Origin: Callaeas wilsoni
Lineage: Eukaryota; Chordata; Aves; Passeriformes; Callaeidae
Assembly (NCBI GenBank): GCA_013398955.1
Contig: VWPU01004196.1
Span: 124,001 to 188,000, forward strand
Length of the DNA: 64,000 nt
Reading direction: 5' to 3'
Both the position numbers and the translations under genes were made by a program. The notes beneath the pieces are model-generated. The model was not told the origin of the DNA, made no database searches, and saw only the letters and a list, made by a program, of their open reading frames with translations. Positions within the stretch are counted from its first letter, which is position 1. Each line of letters starts with the position of its first letter. Below, one piece after another: positions 1 through 13,200 of the stretch.

Positions 1-522
1 GCTGAACTCAGGGCTGATAATATAGAGGGTTTTTTAATGGCTGGGCAGGCCTTGCAAAGAGCCTAGGCCTTTTCTGCTTTTTGTACTGCCACACTGGCAA
101 GGGGCTGGAGGTGAATGAGAGGTTGGGATGAGACACAAGCCAGGTCAGGTGATCTCAACTGACCAAAGGGAAATTCCAGGCCATATGGCATCATGCTCAG
201 GATATAAAGCGGGAGGAAGAAGGAAGAAAGTGGGGATATTTGGAGTGATGTAATTTGTCTTCCTAAGTCACTGTTACATGTGATGAGACCTTGCTCTCCT
301 GGGGATGGCTGAACACCTGCCCACCCAGGGGAAGTGGTGAATGAATTCCTTGTTTTGCTTTGCTTTTGTGTGCAGCTTTTGCATTCCCTGTTAAACTGTC
401 TTTATCTCAACCCACAGGTTTTATAGGTTTTGCCCTTCTAATTCTCTCCCCAGTCCCACTGGTGGGGGAGTGAGGGAGCAGCTGCATGGGGCTTGGTGAA
501 TGGCTGAGGTTAAACCATGGCA
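1..522 (+). mobile_element. Avian endogenous retrovirus LTR, 5' end cut by window edge
   Basis: The segment reads colinearly like a common avian ERV LTR. In order it shows a pyrimidine-rich stretch near 65-90, a CCATATGG box at 181-188, a TATA-like TATAAA at 203-208, 'gatggctgaacacctgcc' near 303, the TTAAACTG...TTATCTCAACCCA block near 390-416, and a 3' end with GGTTAAACCATGGCA finishing in CA at 521-522. The sequence after 522 is not a recognisable tRNA primer-binding site, and no gag-like frame follows, so this is a solo LTR or a 3' LTR whose body lies to the left. The LTR start is outside the window, so no target-site duplication can be tested. Family assignment (ERVK-like or ERVL-like) comes from memory and is left open. 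No viral protein is encoded here. Confidence 0.85.
203..208 (+). promoter_or_regulatory. TATA-like element of the LTR promoter
   Basis: TATAAA follows a CCATATGG motif (181-188) by 14 bases, in the position expected for the U3 promoter of an LTR. The copy looks old, and activity cannot be judged from sequence. Confidence 0.5.
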
Positions 523-3500
523 GAAAGATGTGCCCTGGTTTCAACCTGGTGTTGCCTCAACAAGCACCCATAGCTCAACCTTGATTTCACTGCACGTTTT
601 TGAGGGAGGGTGACATCTGAAATCCACACTTGAAAGATGCTAAATACTGAATTTTGTGTCACTCAGACCTTTTGCAGATACTAAAAAGAGGCTCATACAC
701 CAATGTACAAATCAAGGCCTCACTTCCATACTGCACATTTAGCATCTTCACAACCTGACATATAAATGTGAATGAAAATTGTTATCCGAAACACAGTCCA
801 TTTACCTGGAAAGAAACAGTTTGTGTATTTCTGTAAACATTCACAGGCTGTCCACTTTACTGTCACTAGTATTTTAATTTTTCTGAGTAAAGAATTCTTG
901 CACATGGCATGGCCCAGGGATCTGAGACAAAGCGACCTGACCTGGCTGACTAATTATAGAGTGAAGGAAATTAATTTCTGTTTAGGATATCTGTAATTAA
1001 TCCATATAGTAATAAATGAATTAGTGGGAGTTGGAAAGGCATAAATAATTAATAATTGAGAAATAGGTGCAATCTGGTCATAGATTTCCCAGAAGGAGAA
1101 GGAAGATAAAATGTTTGATGTAAATTATTTGCTCAGCTTTACCATTTTGATAAAACATTTTTTTTACTAAGAGCAAAACCAAGTGAAACAGAAATGTCTG
1201 CATGGTTAATGAGTCAGACATAAATGATACAGTACTTATTGGGATAGCTGATTGTGAAAGATACACCAAAAATGGCAAAATGTGTGCACACGGCAGATAA
1301 AATGAAACCATGTGACAACATTTATGCTGTAGGAGAGACAGCTTTAAGCAAAATTGCTAAAACTAAGTTAAAACTCATACAATACTACAGATAATTCAAG
1401 ACCTAAGGCTAAAACAAAACAAATCTGAGAGTATTATATGTAGCCAGAAAGTTTTTCTGTATATGATTTGCATGTATGCACATCCCCAGAGTTTCCTACA
1501 AGGCTTGTAGATTACTTGAATTCAGAAACTATCACTACAAACTGTTTTCTGTGAAAATGTCATGAGGCCATTGGGTTCCTGTGGTCCTTGATAGTGAAAG
1601 TAAGCGGTGGTTTGGGTTTTTATGACAGGACCAAGTCCCTGTAAAAAGGTTAATGAATCTTAGAAAAACTTGGATCTCAGTCTGTGGTGAAACCCAAAGG
1701 CGTCTAAGTTTCACAGAATGCTAGACTTTTTTTGTTAAGAACGTCAGGTGAACATCCCCAGAGATGTAGCTTCAAAGCTGAGTACCAGGGAAAAAGATCT
1801 CTCCAAGAGTAGAGACTGGTGAAGCAAAGGAGAAATTGTTGTCTGAGCAAGGACATGGGAAGAAACAAAGGGAGAACTGTCAGTAATATTAGTGGCAGGT
1901 TAGAAAAAGCTTCATCATAACAACTGAATTCAGTGCCCAAGGAAATAAAAACTTGAAATTATGGAAGTCCTGATTTTAAGCCAATAATGAATTTTTTAAT
2001 ATGAGAATAAATATATTTCCATGTATTTATCTGCAATACAATATGAAGTGTTACTCCCACAATGCACTAGACAGCACACTAACCTGAATATTGAGTATCA
2101 AAGTTAATTAAATACATATACAGCATGAAATTCCCATGTTCTGAGCCGTATTTAGTCACAGGATACAACAGTTTGCCCCTTAGGAAGGTTATCTGGGAAG
2201 ATCATTGTTCCAAGTCTGTGACTTCCTATCTCGTTTGTCCCATGCTGTAGAACAAGCCATGGGCTGGGCTACTGTCTAGAGGGTGCTCCCATGCCACGAA
2301 TACAGGACTGTCTCTAAAAATGCAAAACGACTTGGGTGATGGCACTGGAATGCCAAAAGACAGCTCTTAATACCAGTTGCAAAGTCAGTTTCGTCCAGTT
2401 CTTTTCCACAAACTTGGGACTCCAGAAGAAGAGATGCCCTTGTGGGCAGAGTTCTTCACCAAAGCACCCTGAAAACCGACAGGTTCCCGTGATACCTCCC
2501 ATGATACCACTCCTGATCATGGATGTCTGGTCATGCCCTGAACTCAGGCAGTGGACTGTGGCAGAGCTGTGAGAAACCAGCCCTTGGCTAAGGTCGCTGG
2601 CACTGTACTCCACCTGGTGTGCAGGTGGAAAAAACACAAATTTCAACACCTGATGAAGAGTCCTGTGGAACTGAACACCGGCTTAGTCAGCCTGGATTGA
2701 TTAAGTAGGAGACAGTGAATTTCTGGTGAAGTACTATATTAATACCTATTGCTCTGACTTACCAGGACTCAAATTTCCTGATGAAAATTCCAGATTAAAA
2801 AAAAAAAAAACACTGAAAAAAATTATTTTTTTATTAATTTAGATTTAGCTTAATATCAAACAGAGGTTTATCTTCTCAGAAAACTGAGTGAAATATTGGA
2901 GTCTAATACACGCCTCCAAAAATTTTCATGAAGGTAAAAAAAAAAATTTTTTTTCCCCATAGTTTGTCTACACAGTGCTTTTAGGTAAACACTGACATAT
3001 GCCTTGTATTGGATATAACTAAATAAATTGCATATATATTTATGTCTATTAGTTATGTTCTTCTTCATTCTTCCTAAGTCCATTTTCATTGACCTTTCAT
3101 GGAGCTCATTCCTACAGAATTTTTTCAAAATGGATACCTATTTTCTAAAAAAAAAGGTGACCCTCTTGCTCCTTTTTGCCTATAATATCTATAGATTACC
3201 TTTGTGCTTTTTTTAAAATTTGCACTTTCTGTAATCTCTCCTCTGGTAACTTTTAATAGTGTTTCCTGTACATTTCAAGACTTTTATTTTGTGTCAAATT
3301 TTGTGCCAATATTTTAGTGATTTTTTAATCAGTTTCTTCAAGTTTCAGTAATCAGTCTATTACGACAGTACATCGTCTTCTCTGAGAATGACAAATTGAA
3401 TCTTAGTGGTGCACCCAACAGTAACTCTTTCTTTCTTCCCTGGAACCCTATAGTGGCCCTGGACTGGCTTTTTTCAGGCAAAGAAACATGCTGCTGTCTT

Positions 3501-6500
3501 ACTGAGCCCTCACAGGGTGTTTCAGAATTGCTTATCCTTTAGGTGCAACAGAGGCCAGTGAAATTCCCTGTTGTCTCAATGTGGAAGGAGCGAGATGTTC
3601 GAGTAGATTTTGAGAGCAGAAAGCTCTTTGGTTCAAAGGGTTTCCTTTAGTTTCAGCTCTGCTAATGTCAAGTCTTCTCAGCATATCTCCTCTTTTCTTT
3701 TACTTTTTCTCAATTTGCCTGCTGTCAGTTTGATTCTATTTGGTATATAGAAATCTTCTTAGCTGGTCAACATCCACTCTGTTATGCTGAGAAACATTAT
3801 ACTGATAACACATCTTTGATCTTATCTGCAAAGAAAAGGAAATTAAATGTCATTTTTATAAATATCAAGCTCTTCAGGTGATTTGCCTGATATTTTCTTG
3901 TCTTAATTTGTGGAGTTAAATACAAGAGACTTGTAAGGGGGTAAAAAGTAAAGCACACCTGAAAATGAAACAAGGGACTTCTCTAGCTCTAACAAGCGGG
4001 TGAGGTTTTTAGAGCTGGCTTAAACTAATCCAAAGCCCTGAAAAAGTCTTCTAGGATTCTTTGATCCTGGCCATGTGTTCTTGCCCTTTCCTTTGGGTTA
4101 GTGCAGCTGATCACAGAGGTGGATGGTGAGTTATATTAGCTTTCCACTAAGAGGAGCTGGCACAACTAGCCTGGACTACTTGTTCAAGTTTTGTCTGACT
4201 AGATAAGGTTAAATGGGTATCTGTCCCATTTAGTTGCCTTGTACTTTTCTGAACTGTTCCTTAACAGACTTATGCAAAAAGCGTCAGCATTTCCAGGATG
4301 GGTGAAAGGATTAATATTTTTGAAGTCATCTGATTTCAGATTTGTTTGGAATTAAATGTACTGTAACAATAAAGTTATTGTTAGTCTTCCACTGAGCACT
4401 CCCATTTTGCTTCACAGCCTAATAGCCACCAGAAAAGACATCTGAAAACTTATTGTATTATTATTTATGATACATACAAAACAAATAGAGAAGAAATGTC
4501 ACAAAAATAATTTAAACATACTCAGCTTTAGCACAGAAAGCAAGATCAAACTAATTAAATCCGTATTATCACTTTCTGTACAAACCACACACTGTTTTAA
4601 TGTGCTGTAAATTCACCTCCCATTAAATAAAGACCTGATTGTGCATACATATATATGTATGAGAGGGGGGATGGAGAGAGAGGAGATGCAAAAAATCCTT
4701 CCTTCTCCTGGGATTTGTTGGAAGCCCCCTGTTGGCTCCAAGAAGCATTGGGACAGGGACTTTCATGCCTTTGTGCAGAGTCTGAGTACAAAAACACGAG
4801 AGCAGTAGCACTGCTGTCCCTGTTGTTTCCTAAAAGAGGTCTGGTGAGATGGAGTAGGTGAGAGTTAATGACTGATTTGGCACAAAGCATTCTTCTATGT
4901 TCTGCTCTGAATCTCCAAGAGACATATTGGCTCAGCTGATCAGATTCCTTTAATAACACAGCTTCCAGGTCTACTCGTGCTGATCCTTCTCTGCTTCATA
5001 GCCAATGATGGTCATGGCTTGAGGCCACAGTCTAACACTGTGACTCCAAAAAGAATGTTGTTTTTAATGTCAATCCAATGTTATTTTAAAAGAGAGACAA
5101 AGAACTAATGCATTTCCTGGGGTTCCCAACTTTCCCGGATACTGTTCAAGCTGTTTCAGAACTCAAGTGCTTCCTAAAAGCTGTCAGTAAGGTTGTGGCA
5201 ACACTGCAGCATCTCAGATGCAGCAGCTATGGAATTATTTGACAGAAATGCGCTGGAAAATGCCAGCTTGCTGAACTTAAAACATTGCCTTCTAAAGACA
5301 TCCATTAATATTTGCCATGGTGGCAGCCAGGTATCAGTCTTGACCATTTCCTCAGGTGTTTGCCCAACAGCTGGGGTTAGTGAAAGCTGTTGTGCCCACA
5401 GGAATGAAGCAGGTCTGCCAGACTAATCTTACTTGCATTTGTTTGGGTGACTGGACAATTCAAGTCAGAAAGAGCACAACAGATACACAGATGGCTGAAA
5501 AAGAGCTAAGGGAATACCTTAAAATGCTGGTAATTTTTCCAAAAGCATCCCGAGATGTCATCCATAGATAATTTAGAAATAAAATTAACACTGAAATTAT
5601 ATATTTGCTATAAGCAGCTTGCTCATTTATAGACATACTTCCTTTCCCCAAACTATACAATAATAATGGCAGTGCAGAAAAACACTCATTCACATTAGCT
5701 GTATGCTTGATACATTTCTGCAGTCCTGGGCAGACGACTCTTCAAGGCTAAAAATTCAGTTCTTCATTATTAAAAAATACCAGTCCTTGCTATAGGAGTT
5801 GATGACTCAGTGAGAATTATAATTATAATCAAAGCATAATAGGCATTTTGAGCCCCTTATAATTGCTGCCAAGAAACTATTTATTCAGCTAAAGAATTAA
5901 ATCTTTGTTTGTAAGCTCTTTCTTGTTCACAATAGAAATAAAAGTGTGTGACTTGGCTCATGAGCAGATACCAGTCTGGCTATTTTACTCAGAGTGAAAA
6001 ATAGGCCTTCATGCAGAAAGACTGGGGATACTTAAAACAATTACTTATATGTATTTGCCTCTATAAAATCCAATGTTTAGCTCCAATGATGCTTCTGATT
6101 GCTCTTCTCCTTTTCTGCATGTTGAAGACTGTGATATGGTATATGTTCAATATCACATGCATCTCTGGCACAGCTCCCAAAAAACAAGTCCCAAAGCTAG
6201 AGAATTTTTTAGGAAAAATTTTGTGCTGGATGCCAAGAAGCAAATCAATTACACAGATGAACTTGGTAATTTTTCTTGGTCCCTTACACGTTGTAAGAAA
6301 AATAAGGTTCCCTGAAAGTACCTTATGATCTTTCTCAAAGAGAGAAAGGGGAGTGAAAATGACACACCAAGTTCTTCTACTTCTTACAAGCCAATACTGT
6401 AAGAAAAAAGACATTTCAGGCAGCCATAATCAACTTATGTCAGCAGCAGAAATGCTCTGGCTTGCTACAGAGTCAACTGATGTCTTTACTTTCTGTCTTC

Positions 6501-8132
6501 TCTAAACATGTGAGTGAATTCAGCATGCAAAGGCTTTTAAGAAAGTTTTAAGAAAGCTAGGTGGCTTCATGTAGAGTCTATTGACTGAAAATGGCAAATT
6601 CTTCAAAAGAACATCACAAAGTAAGTTCTCATCAACCCAAAGAAGTATTATGAAGTTAGGTTTGTTGTCAGTTGGTATAATGGACTCACAGCTCCACGAA
6701 AGGAGACAACATCAATGAAGATAACAACGTGTACCGTGACCACACCAAGCTAAGGCAGCAGAACTCCTCAGCAGCTGACCCTTTTCACAATGTCTGCTAT
6801 ACTTATCTAATTAGGTGAGAGATCCTGGTTTAACTCAGGTGCTGTTTAGAGTGATTCAGCCTTAATATTTGTTCTTCATATTAAAGGTAGGAGACCATGG
6901 CTTAGACGATTCCTCATATGATCCCATCTTTCTCTGATAATTTTATTTGATTGGGGAAAGGAGTGCAACGAGTGCGCATCATGGTATAGGCACAAACATA
7001 ACTCAGTTTGACTCTACCCACACAGTTACGCCTAACGGGAAATTTTTCCATTAGCGATCCAAGGTTACAGAGCTTTGGCCAGCTGCTAAAAGAAAACAGT
7101 AATTTGCAGAGGCACTTGTCCTAAATCGAGTGCCTTTGCTTGTGTCTTGTATCATATGTGCTTTGTACAGACGTAACTTATTTTAAGGTAATTTCTTTTA
7201 AAATAACCATGCCAACCAAGTGCTTCCATGAGTGAACGAGCATGTGCATTGTATATCCAAGTAAGAAAAAATGGTGTGAAAAAATGCTGATTTAAAGTTA
7301 TTTCTTATCCCATTAAAATGAGGGGTGCTATAAGGTCACTTTTTATTTCAGGTTGTCCGGCTGTTTGGGTCAGATTCTGTGTCAAGTCTGTAAGAGTTCT
7401 CCCTTTAGCTTCAAGATGATCAAGATTGGAGCAGCCACAGTAGTCTTAATAAATGTAAATCTTATTAGAAATACCCTCTTTTATAGCAAGTGCCAAGCTG
7501 TGCAAAGCTCCAGGCTACATTTCCTTACAACATTGACTGAAATGGCAGAAGAATTTACCATCCTCACTAATGAATTTTTTTAATTACTCTTTGCAAACAG
7601 GGTGATACCAAGCCTCTAGTGGGAAGCAAATTAATCCTTAAATTGAAATACACTAGTAAGGCTTAAATCATATTTTTAAAAGTCTTTTCTGGTCAGCGGT
7701 GTTACTTCCTAAATCAGTCTAGGAAATGCCAGATCTTTTTTTGTCTTATTTTTAACAACCATTGAGTTTTTGGAAAAGAGCTGCTAACACTTGTGGAGGA
7801 CTTCTGCTTACCCATTACAGACAGCAGCATAGAGACCAGAAATTAAAGTTTCCCCACACCATCAGCTCTGCTTGTCGTATTAGCTAGGGATGCAGGACCA
7901 TTCCAGAGGTCTATTAACTTCACCTTCCCTTGGGCTGTTACTGAGAAATTAAGCTTCCAAGATCCATTACAAGCTTTAGTCTTCCTTCTGACCTCAAGAG
8001 ATGTGTATCTTTACAAGTGGGTGCTGGAATTTTAAGCACACGAGTGTGGTAAACTCTGGGAGCAATGAGCTGGAGACTAGTGGCTCCTTCAGTCTTAGGC
8101 CTGCCTTATGAGACACTGTGGGGGGAAAAATT

Positions 8133-8158
8133 ATCACCAGTGATGATAAACTGGTGAT
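8133..8158. repeat. Short perfect inverted repeat
   Basis: Arms ATCACCAGT (8133-8141) and ACTGGTGAT (8150-8158) are perfect complements around an 8-base spacer. It is too short to be a transposon end or a pre-miRNA on its own. Confidence 0.7.
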
Positions 8159-9372
8159 GAACTGGCTTTCTGGACTGATGGTGCCCATTCCTTAACAAGT
8201 GGCTAGCTGCTGGAAAGATCCTTGTGTGCAAACTCCTACTGGCAGAAAAAAATGGTGAGAACTGAGCCAGAGGAACATGGCTTTCTACAGTACTTCCAAC
8301 AGATATGTCCTGGGAAATTCAGGTAGGCCTAATTCCCTTACAAAGAATGAGTGGCCAGGGAGATAGATTTTTTGCTAGGGAGATACAGTAAAGAAGAGGT
8401 TATCATCAAAAGTGAAAGTTAATAAGCTTTCGTTTTTAACAAAAAAGGCTAGTGAATCAATGCAGGATTATCAAGAATGAGCCTCATTTTTTTCCCAAAT
8501 GTGAAATTAATTCATATTGTAATTTTTAAGGTTTTAAACTTTTTCTCTGAATTTTCTGGTAATAGAAGCCTATATGGATGCAAAGTACCTAAATTATTTA
8601 TGGTCTCATTAGAGCAAGAAAGTATCTATTTTCATTTACCTTCTCCTATGTAAACATTTTGAGGCAACCAAGAAGTCTTTGAAGCCTCTAATCTGTTTTC
8701 TAAAGAAAATAACATTAATTCAGCTGACTGAATTAAGCTAGCACTCATGCATGCAAAAGCAGGAAATGCTCCAGCATGTTACAAAAATATACTGAACATA
8801 TGACTAAAAGAAACAACCACTACTTAGGTAATTGGTTCAGCCATGACAGGTTCTCAATTTTTTTTCCCACAATCCTGTTACATACAACAGAGTATTTCTC
8901 TTGTTCAGACCTGAACAATAATCACATACAGCTCATCATTTAAATAAAACCAACCACTAGAACCATAATAAGAGTAACAGAAGCGTAACAATTCAATGGG
9001 AAAGTATTTTCTCCTCTTTTAGTTCCATAAAAAAATATATATCTGAAATAGACTGCATGTCTACAGAAAGAAATGACAGGCATGATACAAACATGGGTTC
9101 AAAGATTTTATGTTTTGGGATGATTTGGATATTTTATTTGCATTCAGTTGTCCCTTTTTCTCCAATGGCTCCAGATGTTCCCTTTGATCTAAGGATTGCC
9201 ACACAGAGAGAGGACAAGGGACAATCAGAACAGGATCCACTCTGCAAGTCTGGGTTGGCCTCACAGTGCCAGAAGACTTGTACCCACCTTTTCAAGGAAT
9301 CTGACATGCGAGGACAGTGACACAGGATGCTGCAAGTAAGGCCTGGTTCTGCTCAGCTGTAGAGCAGGTTTC

Positions 9373-9400
9373 CATGATGTCATGATGACATCATGAGTCA
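9373..9400. promoter_or_regulatory. Candidate bZIP (CREB/ATF/AP-1) site cluster in a palindrome
   Basis: Positions 9373-9395 form a perfect palindrome of two 11-base arms, CATGATGTCAT and its complement, around one central G. Each arm contains a TGATGTCA/TGACATCA element close to ATF/CREB sites. It runs into a perfect AP-1 consensus TGAGTCA at 9394-9400. The motifs are seen directly; regulatory function is inferred and unproven. Confidence 0.4.
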
Positions 9401-12400
9401 TAAATACTGAGCAAAGGAGGAACAAAAGATAATCAAATGGCCACAGGGATTGGTCAGATCATGAAAAATAACAGAAATAACATTAAGTGGAAGATAAAAG
9501 GCCTGCACAATTATCCTTTAATGTTATTTACTAGCACATTTGTTCATGTCTTGTCCTAGACTGTTAAAGTGCGGTCAAGCAGAAAAGATTATGGACTTTG
9601 ATTTAGCAAGGGCAGTCAGTTACTTATAAAGCCTGCCTTCATTCTGCGCTGACGGTAAAAGGTTTGCTTTCCCTCCTTTTCCCTCTGTTCATCTCTGAAT
9701 CCTTATAGCCCTGGAAGGATCAACTGGCCCTGCCACATAGGCACAGGGAGAGCTCAGCAGAGATGGAAGGTTATGAAAATCCAGGGGGCTGCTAGATCCA
9801 GGCAGGCATTTACATAACTCCCATCTTCCCCAAACAAATGTCTGAGCTCCACAGAATGTTCAGTACACATCTTGTTTTGACCAATGTCCCTGTATCATCA
9901 TTATGCTGTTTATTTCTGCTCATTCTGAATTTGAATGTGGAGTGTTCATAAATAAAGGCACATACAGATGTGTTTTGAGATAACTGTGCTTTAGTAAATG
10001 AAAATTTTATTGACAATTCTTATGGCTGTTTAATATGTAGAGCATTAAAAAGTATCTGGAGGCTCCAGGATTTTTTGGGGTAACTGTTTTCTATGTTACA
10101 TCAAGTTTTTACAATTGGATTATGTTTTATCCTGCTGGTCCTTTATCCTGCTCCTGTCCTTTCCAGAAATTCTAAGTTTTAAATGAAAATATGCTACCTG
10201 TATATGATCAACTTTTGTTACTTTTGTAACTTGTGCAGAAAAGTAAGTTAGCCACTAAACATGACAAGTTTATTTGTTCATTTATTTATTTTTAAATTCT
10301 AATTAGAGAAAGGAAAAGGGTGTCAAGAGTCTTTAGTGATTCACATTTTAACAACCAGGTTATAATTTATTAATTCCCAACTTATAAAATTTTCACAACC
10401 TCTTTCCACAGGAGTCCAAGAGCAACTCAAATTTATTTATTGTTTCTACGTAGGGTGTCATTAAATATTTGTTATCTCCTAAAGTTTGTTGGGAAACGGG
10501 ATTATTTTCCACATCAAATCACACCAATGCTAATGAGAAAAGCATTAGATGTTGACCCAGCAAATTAAACTGTAAAATATGAGGCTCATTGTTATTATTA
10601 CATACAGACAAATTTTCTGTGCTCCTTATTAAAACCATCTTAATCAAACTCATTGTATTTTAGTCATGTTTTAAAATAATTATGCCAGAATACAAAACAC
10701 ATGAATATATAAAGAGAACAAGTTCCACTTGAATATGTTCAATTTAACTCTTTAAAAGAATTTTCCAAATGGTCTCCTTTGACATTTAAATTGATCACCT
10801 ACCAGGAAAAGGAAAAACGTGCTAAGGGGTTTTTGTGCTTTTTTAAAAGCTTCCTAAGATATTCCTTCTATTCTATTTTGTAACAAAACCAAAAATCAAT
10901 TCTGCGTCTGTGAAGCTCATCTAATGTATATTTCTGTAAATTCTCATTTCTAACCCTTTGCGTTTTATTGCAATTTTTTTGGTAAGCCTGAAAGTGTCCT
11001 ATCATGAGGTTGAGCATTCTCTCCCTCTGGTGGCTACTCTTTCCTGGAGAATTACTGTGAAACTCTCCTTCTCTGATTCCCTTATGGATCTGCAATTCCA
11101 CAGGTTGCCACAATGGATACTGCCCTAATTCACAGGAGTCTTACTGGGACAAAGTAATTTTTAATATTTGAAAACCAGAAATAGGATTCCTTTATCATCA
11201 GTGGGGATGGAATCAACATGGAAACTGGGATTTAGTGGATGTTTCTTCTAGCCAAGTATAGATATTTGCCTCAGGATGAGACAGATAATGACCTTGGTTC
11301 TGTTGATTAGCTCTGAGCTGGGTTTAAAGAGAGTCTAAGGTCTGGCTCAGATTGTTTGCATTTGCAGATGTCACAGGTCACCCATGAAATCAGAACATAC
11401 GTTCCATGCTGCCACTGTTTTGTGTATTTGGTGAGAAGTGAGGGATTTATCTCCTCTGTCTTTCTTATTTAAAAAAAAAAAAGTACATTTTTGAAGACTA
11501 AATTTTTTTGTACCATGTAGGATTCTTAGTAATTTAGTGTTGGGAATCACAGAGCCAATGACTACAGCAGATTCAGCTGGTTACTCATCCTACTCTCATT
11601 GGAAACATGGAGCTTTGCCCACATACCAATTCCTTATAAAAGGATATAACTGATCGACTCTTTATGTTAACTCACATTTAAAGAACTCAAAGCAAAGAGA
11701 ATTTTTTTCCGGTCCTTATGGTGCACCTCTACATGGGAGGAAACAGACCATCGCCACAATTCCTGATACACAGCACACACTGGGGCTTGTAAGCTCTCCA
11801 GTTAGAATGCTTCTGGTCTTTTTTCACTGGAATAACTGCACACACTCAGCAGGCAGCTCTACATTCACTGCTCTGTCTATGACATGGGCCAGCACTGCTC
11901 TTCTCTGCTCTCCCTGGTGCTGAGATGTCTCTTCACTTGCTCATTTACTCACAATTCTACAGATGCAAATACAGATGCAAATATCTCACTTCCAAATCAG
12001 GGCGTGAATCATTTGCACTCTAACGCTGCTGGACTTTCATTTGCTGCATTAAAGTGGCATTCCCATTCCTTTCTTACCAAATACTTCATAGACATTTTGC
12101 TAAATGAATACCTCTTCTTAAAAATGTAACGTAACTGTGAATTTCCCCTGCTACTTGAAACCCATAATTTTTCAAGACAGACCCTTAACTGTAACAACGT
12201 GGAGAATTTGTTATGAATTTTGTGATAGGCTCCAAACTGAGCTCTCGGGTCAAGGCTTGGTTCAACGGTTCCTGAACAAGAGGCCTATGTGAGAGCCTTG
12301 TGGGACAGTGGGAGGTCCTGCCTTCCTGATGTTTGAACTTTCTGCCCTGCTCCCAAGGAAAGACAGCACTCACCATATTTCATGATATTTTTAAGTCAGC

Positions 12401-13064
12401 AAGAACTAATAAAGTCTTCTGCAATTTTGAGTTAAATAATGGACTCTGTTAAGTTCAGAAACTCTACACAAAAGCTGTACGTATTTCCTATTAAAAGGTC
12501 CCTAACTCTTAAAGAATTGGGTAGAAATTGAGTATTAACTTTAACAATGGAAATAGTGATATGAGATAAGACAGAAGAATAAGCCCTGGACACAGGTTAA
12601 GGAGTCCAACCATGAAGTGTCTAGAGCAGGTGTTAGGGAGTAGGTAGAGGAAACAAACAGGGGCATTTGGGGCATTTGCCTGGGCTCTGTCCCTACCTCA
12701 TAAATATTCAAATGGAAGATCCAGTGTTTGGATCCTCTCACAGCAAGCTGGTGAGTATCCAAGAGGTACAGCTAGTCCAGATTCTGTTACGTAGGCATAT
12801 TTTCACACTGTCCTCATAACTGGTAGCTTTACAATCCTTTGGCCTTGGTAAAAGCTCCAGGAAAACCCTCTGGAATTTAGCCACATTCATTTGCTGTAGT
12901 CACAGGAGTAATTTCTGGCCTGAATGCTTGCAGCTGAGGCACTGTGTAGTTCTCCAAGCAGAGGAGCAAAGTATGTCCTGCTCTTACCTGAAGACTTGAG
13001 GTATACCTTAAAATTGCACACTGATTTTGGGAAAATGCATTCAAAGGGGCTGGGAAATGTCTGT

Positions 13065-13200
13065 CTTTGGAGGTCTTCAGAACTCAACAGGATGAAGCCC
13101 TGAACAACTTGCTCTGGCACTGGTCCAGGCGGGAGGTGGGACTAGAAATGTCCACAGGTTCCTTCTAATGTAAATTTTTCTATTATTTTATGACCCTATA
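13065..13200 (+). mobile_element. CR1 LINE 3' end fragment, diverged
   Basis: The sequence follows the 3' UTR of avian CR1 elements: 'ggaggtcttcagaactcaac', 'gatgaagccctgaacaactt', 'ctctggcactgg', a 'gggaggtgggactagaaatg' block (the family has 'ggaggttggactagatga'), 'ttccttcta', and a degenerate ATTCTATGAT-type terminus before 13200. It is 5' truncated, as most CR1 copies are. The boundary with weakly similar upstream sequence (back to about 12900) is uncertain. Divergence suggests an old insertion. Confidence 0.75.

Larger units (their letters stand above)
523..13064. other. Unique AT-rich non-coding DNA
   Basis: No recognisable gene, RNA gene or dispersed repeat was found in this 12.5-kb stretch. 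It contains scattered poly-A/T runs (for example near 2796-2812 and 2936-2955), a perfect POU-octamer-like ATTTGCAT at 1466-1473, an alternating AT stretch near 4648-4660, an inverted repeat at 8133-8158, and a bZIP-like palindrome at 9373-9395. Open frames here are up to about 120 codons, with no domain signature, often overlap on both strands, and are consistent with chance. Confidence 0.65.

Noticed and set aside
9057..9320. 87-codon ATG frame with a hydrophobic stretch near its N-terminus, signal-peptide-like
   Set aside because: No family resemblance, a stop-rich surrounding frame and no splice signals. Hydrophobic runs are expected in AT-rich random frames.
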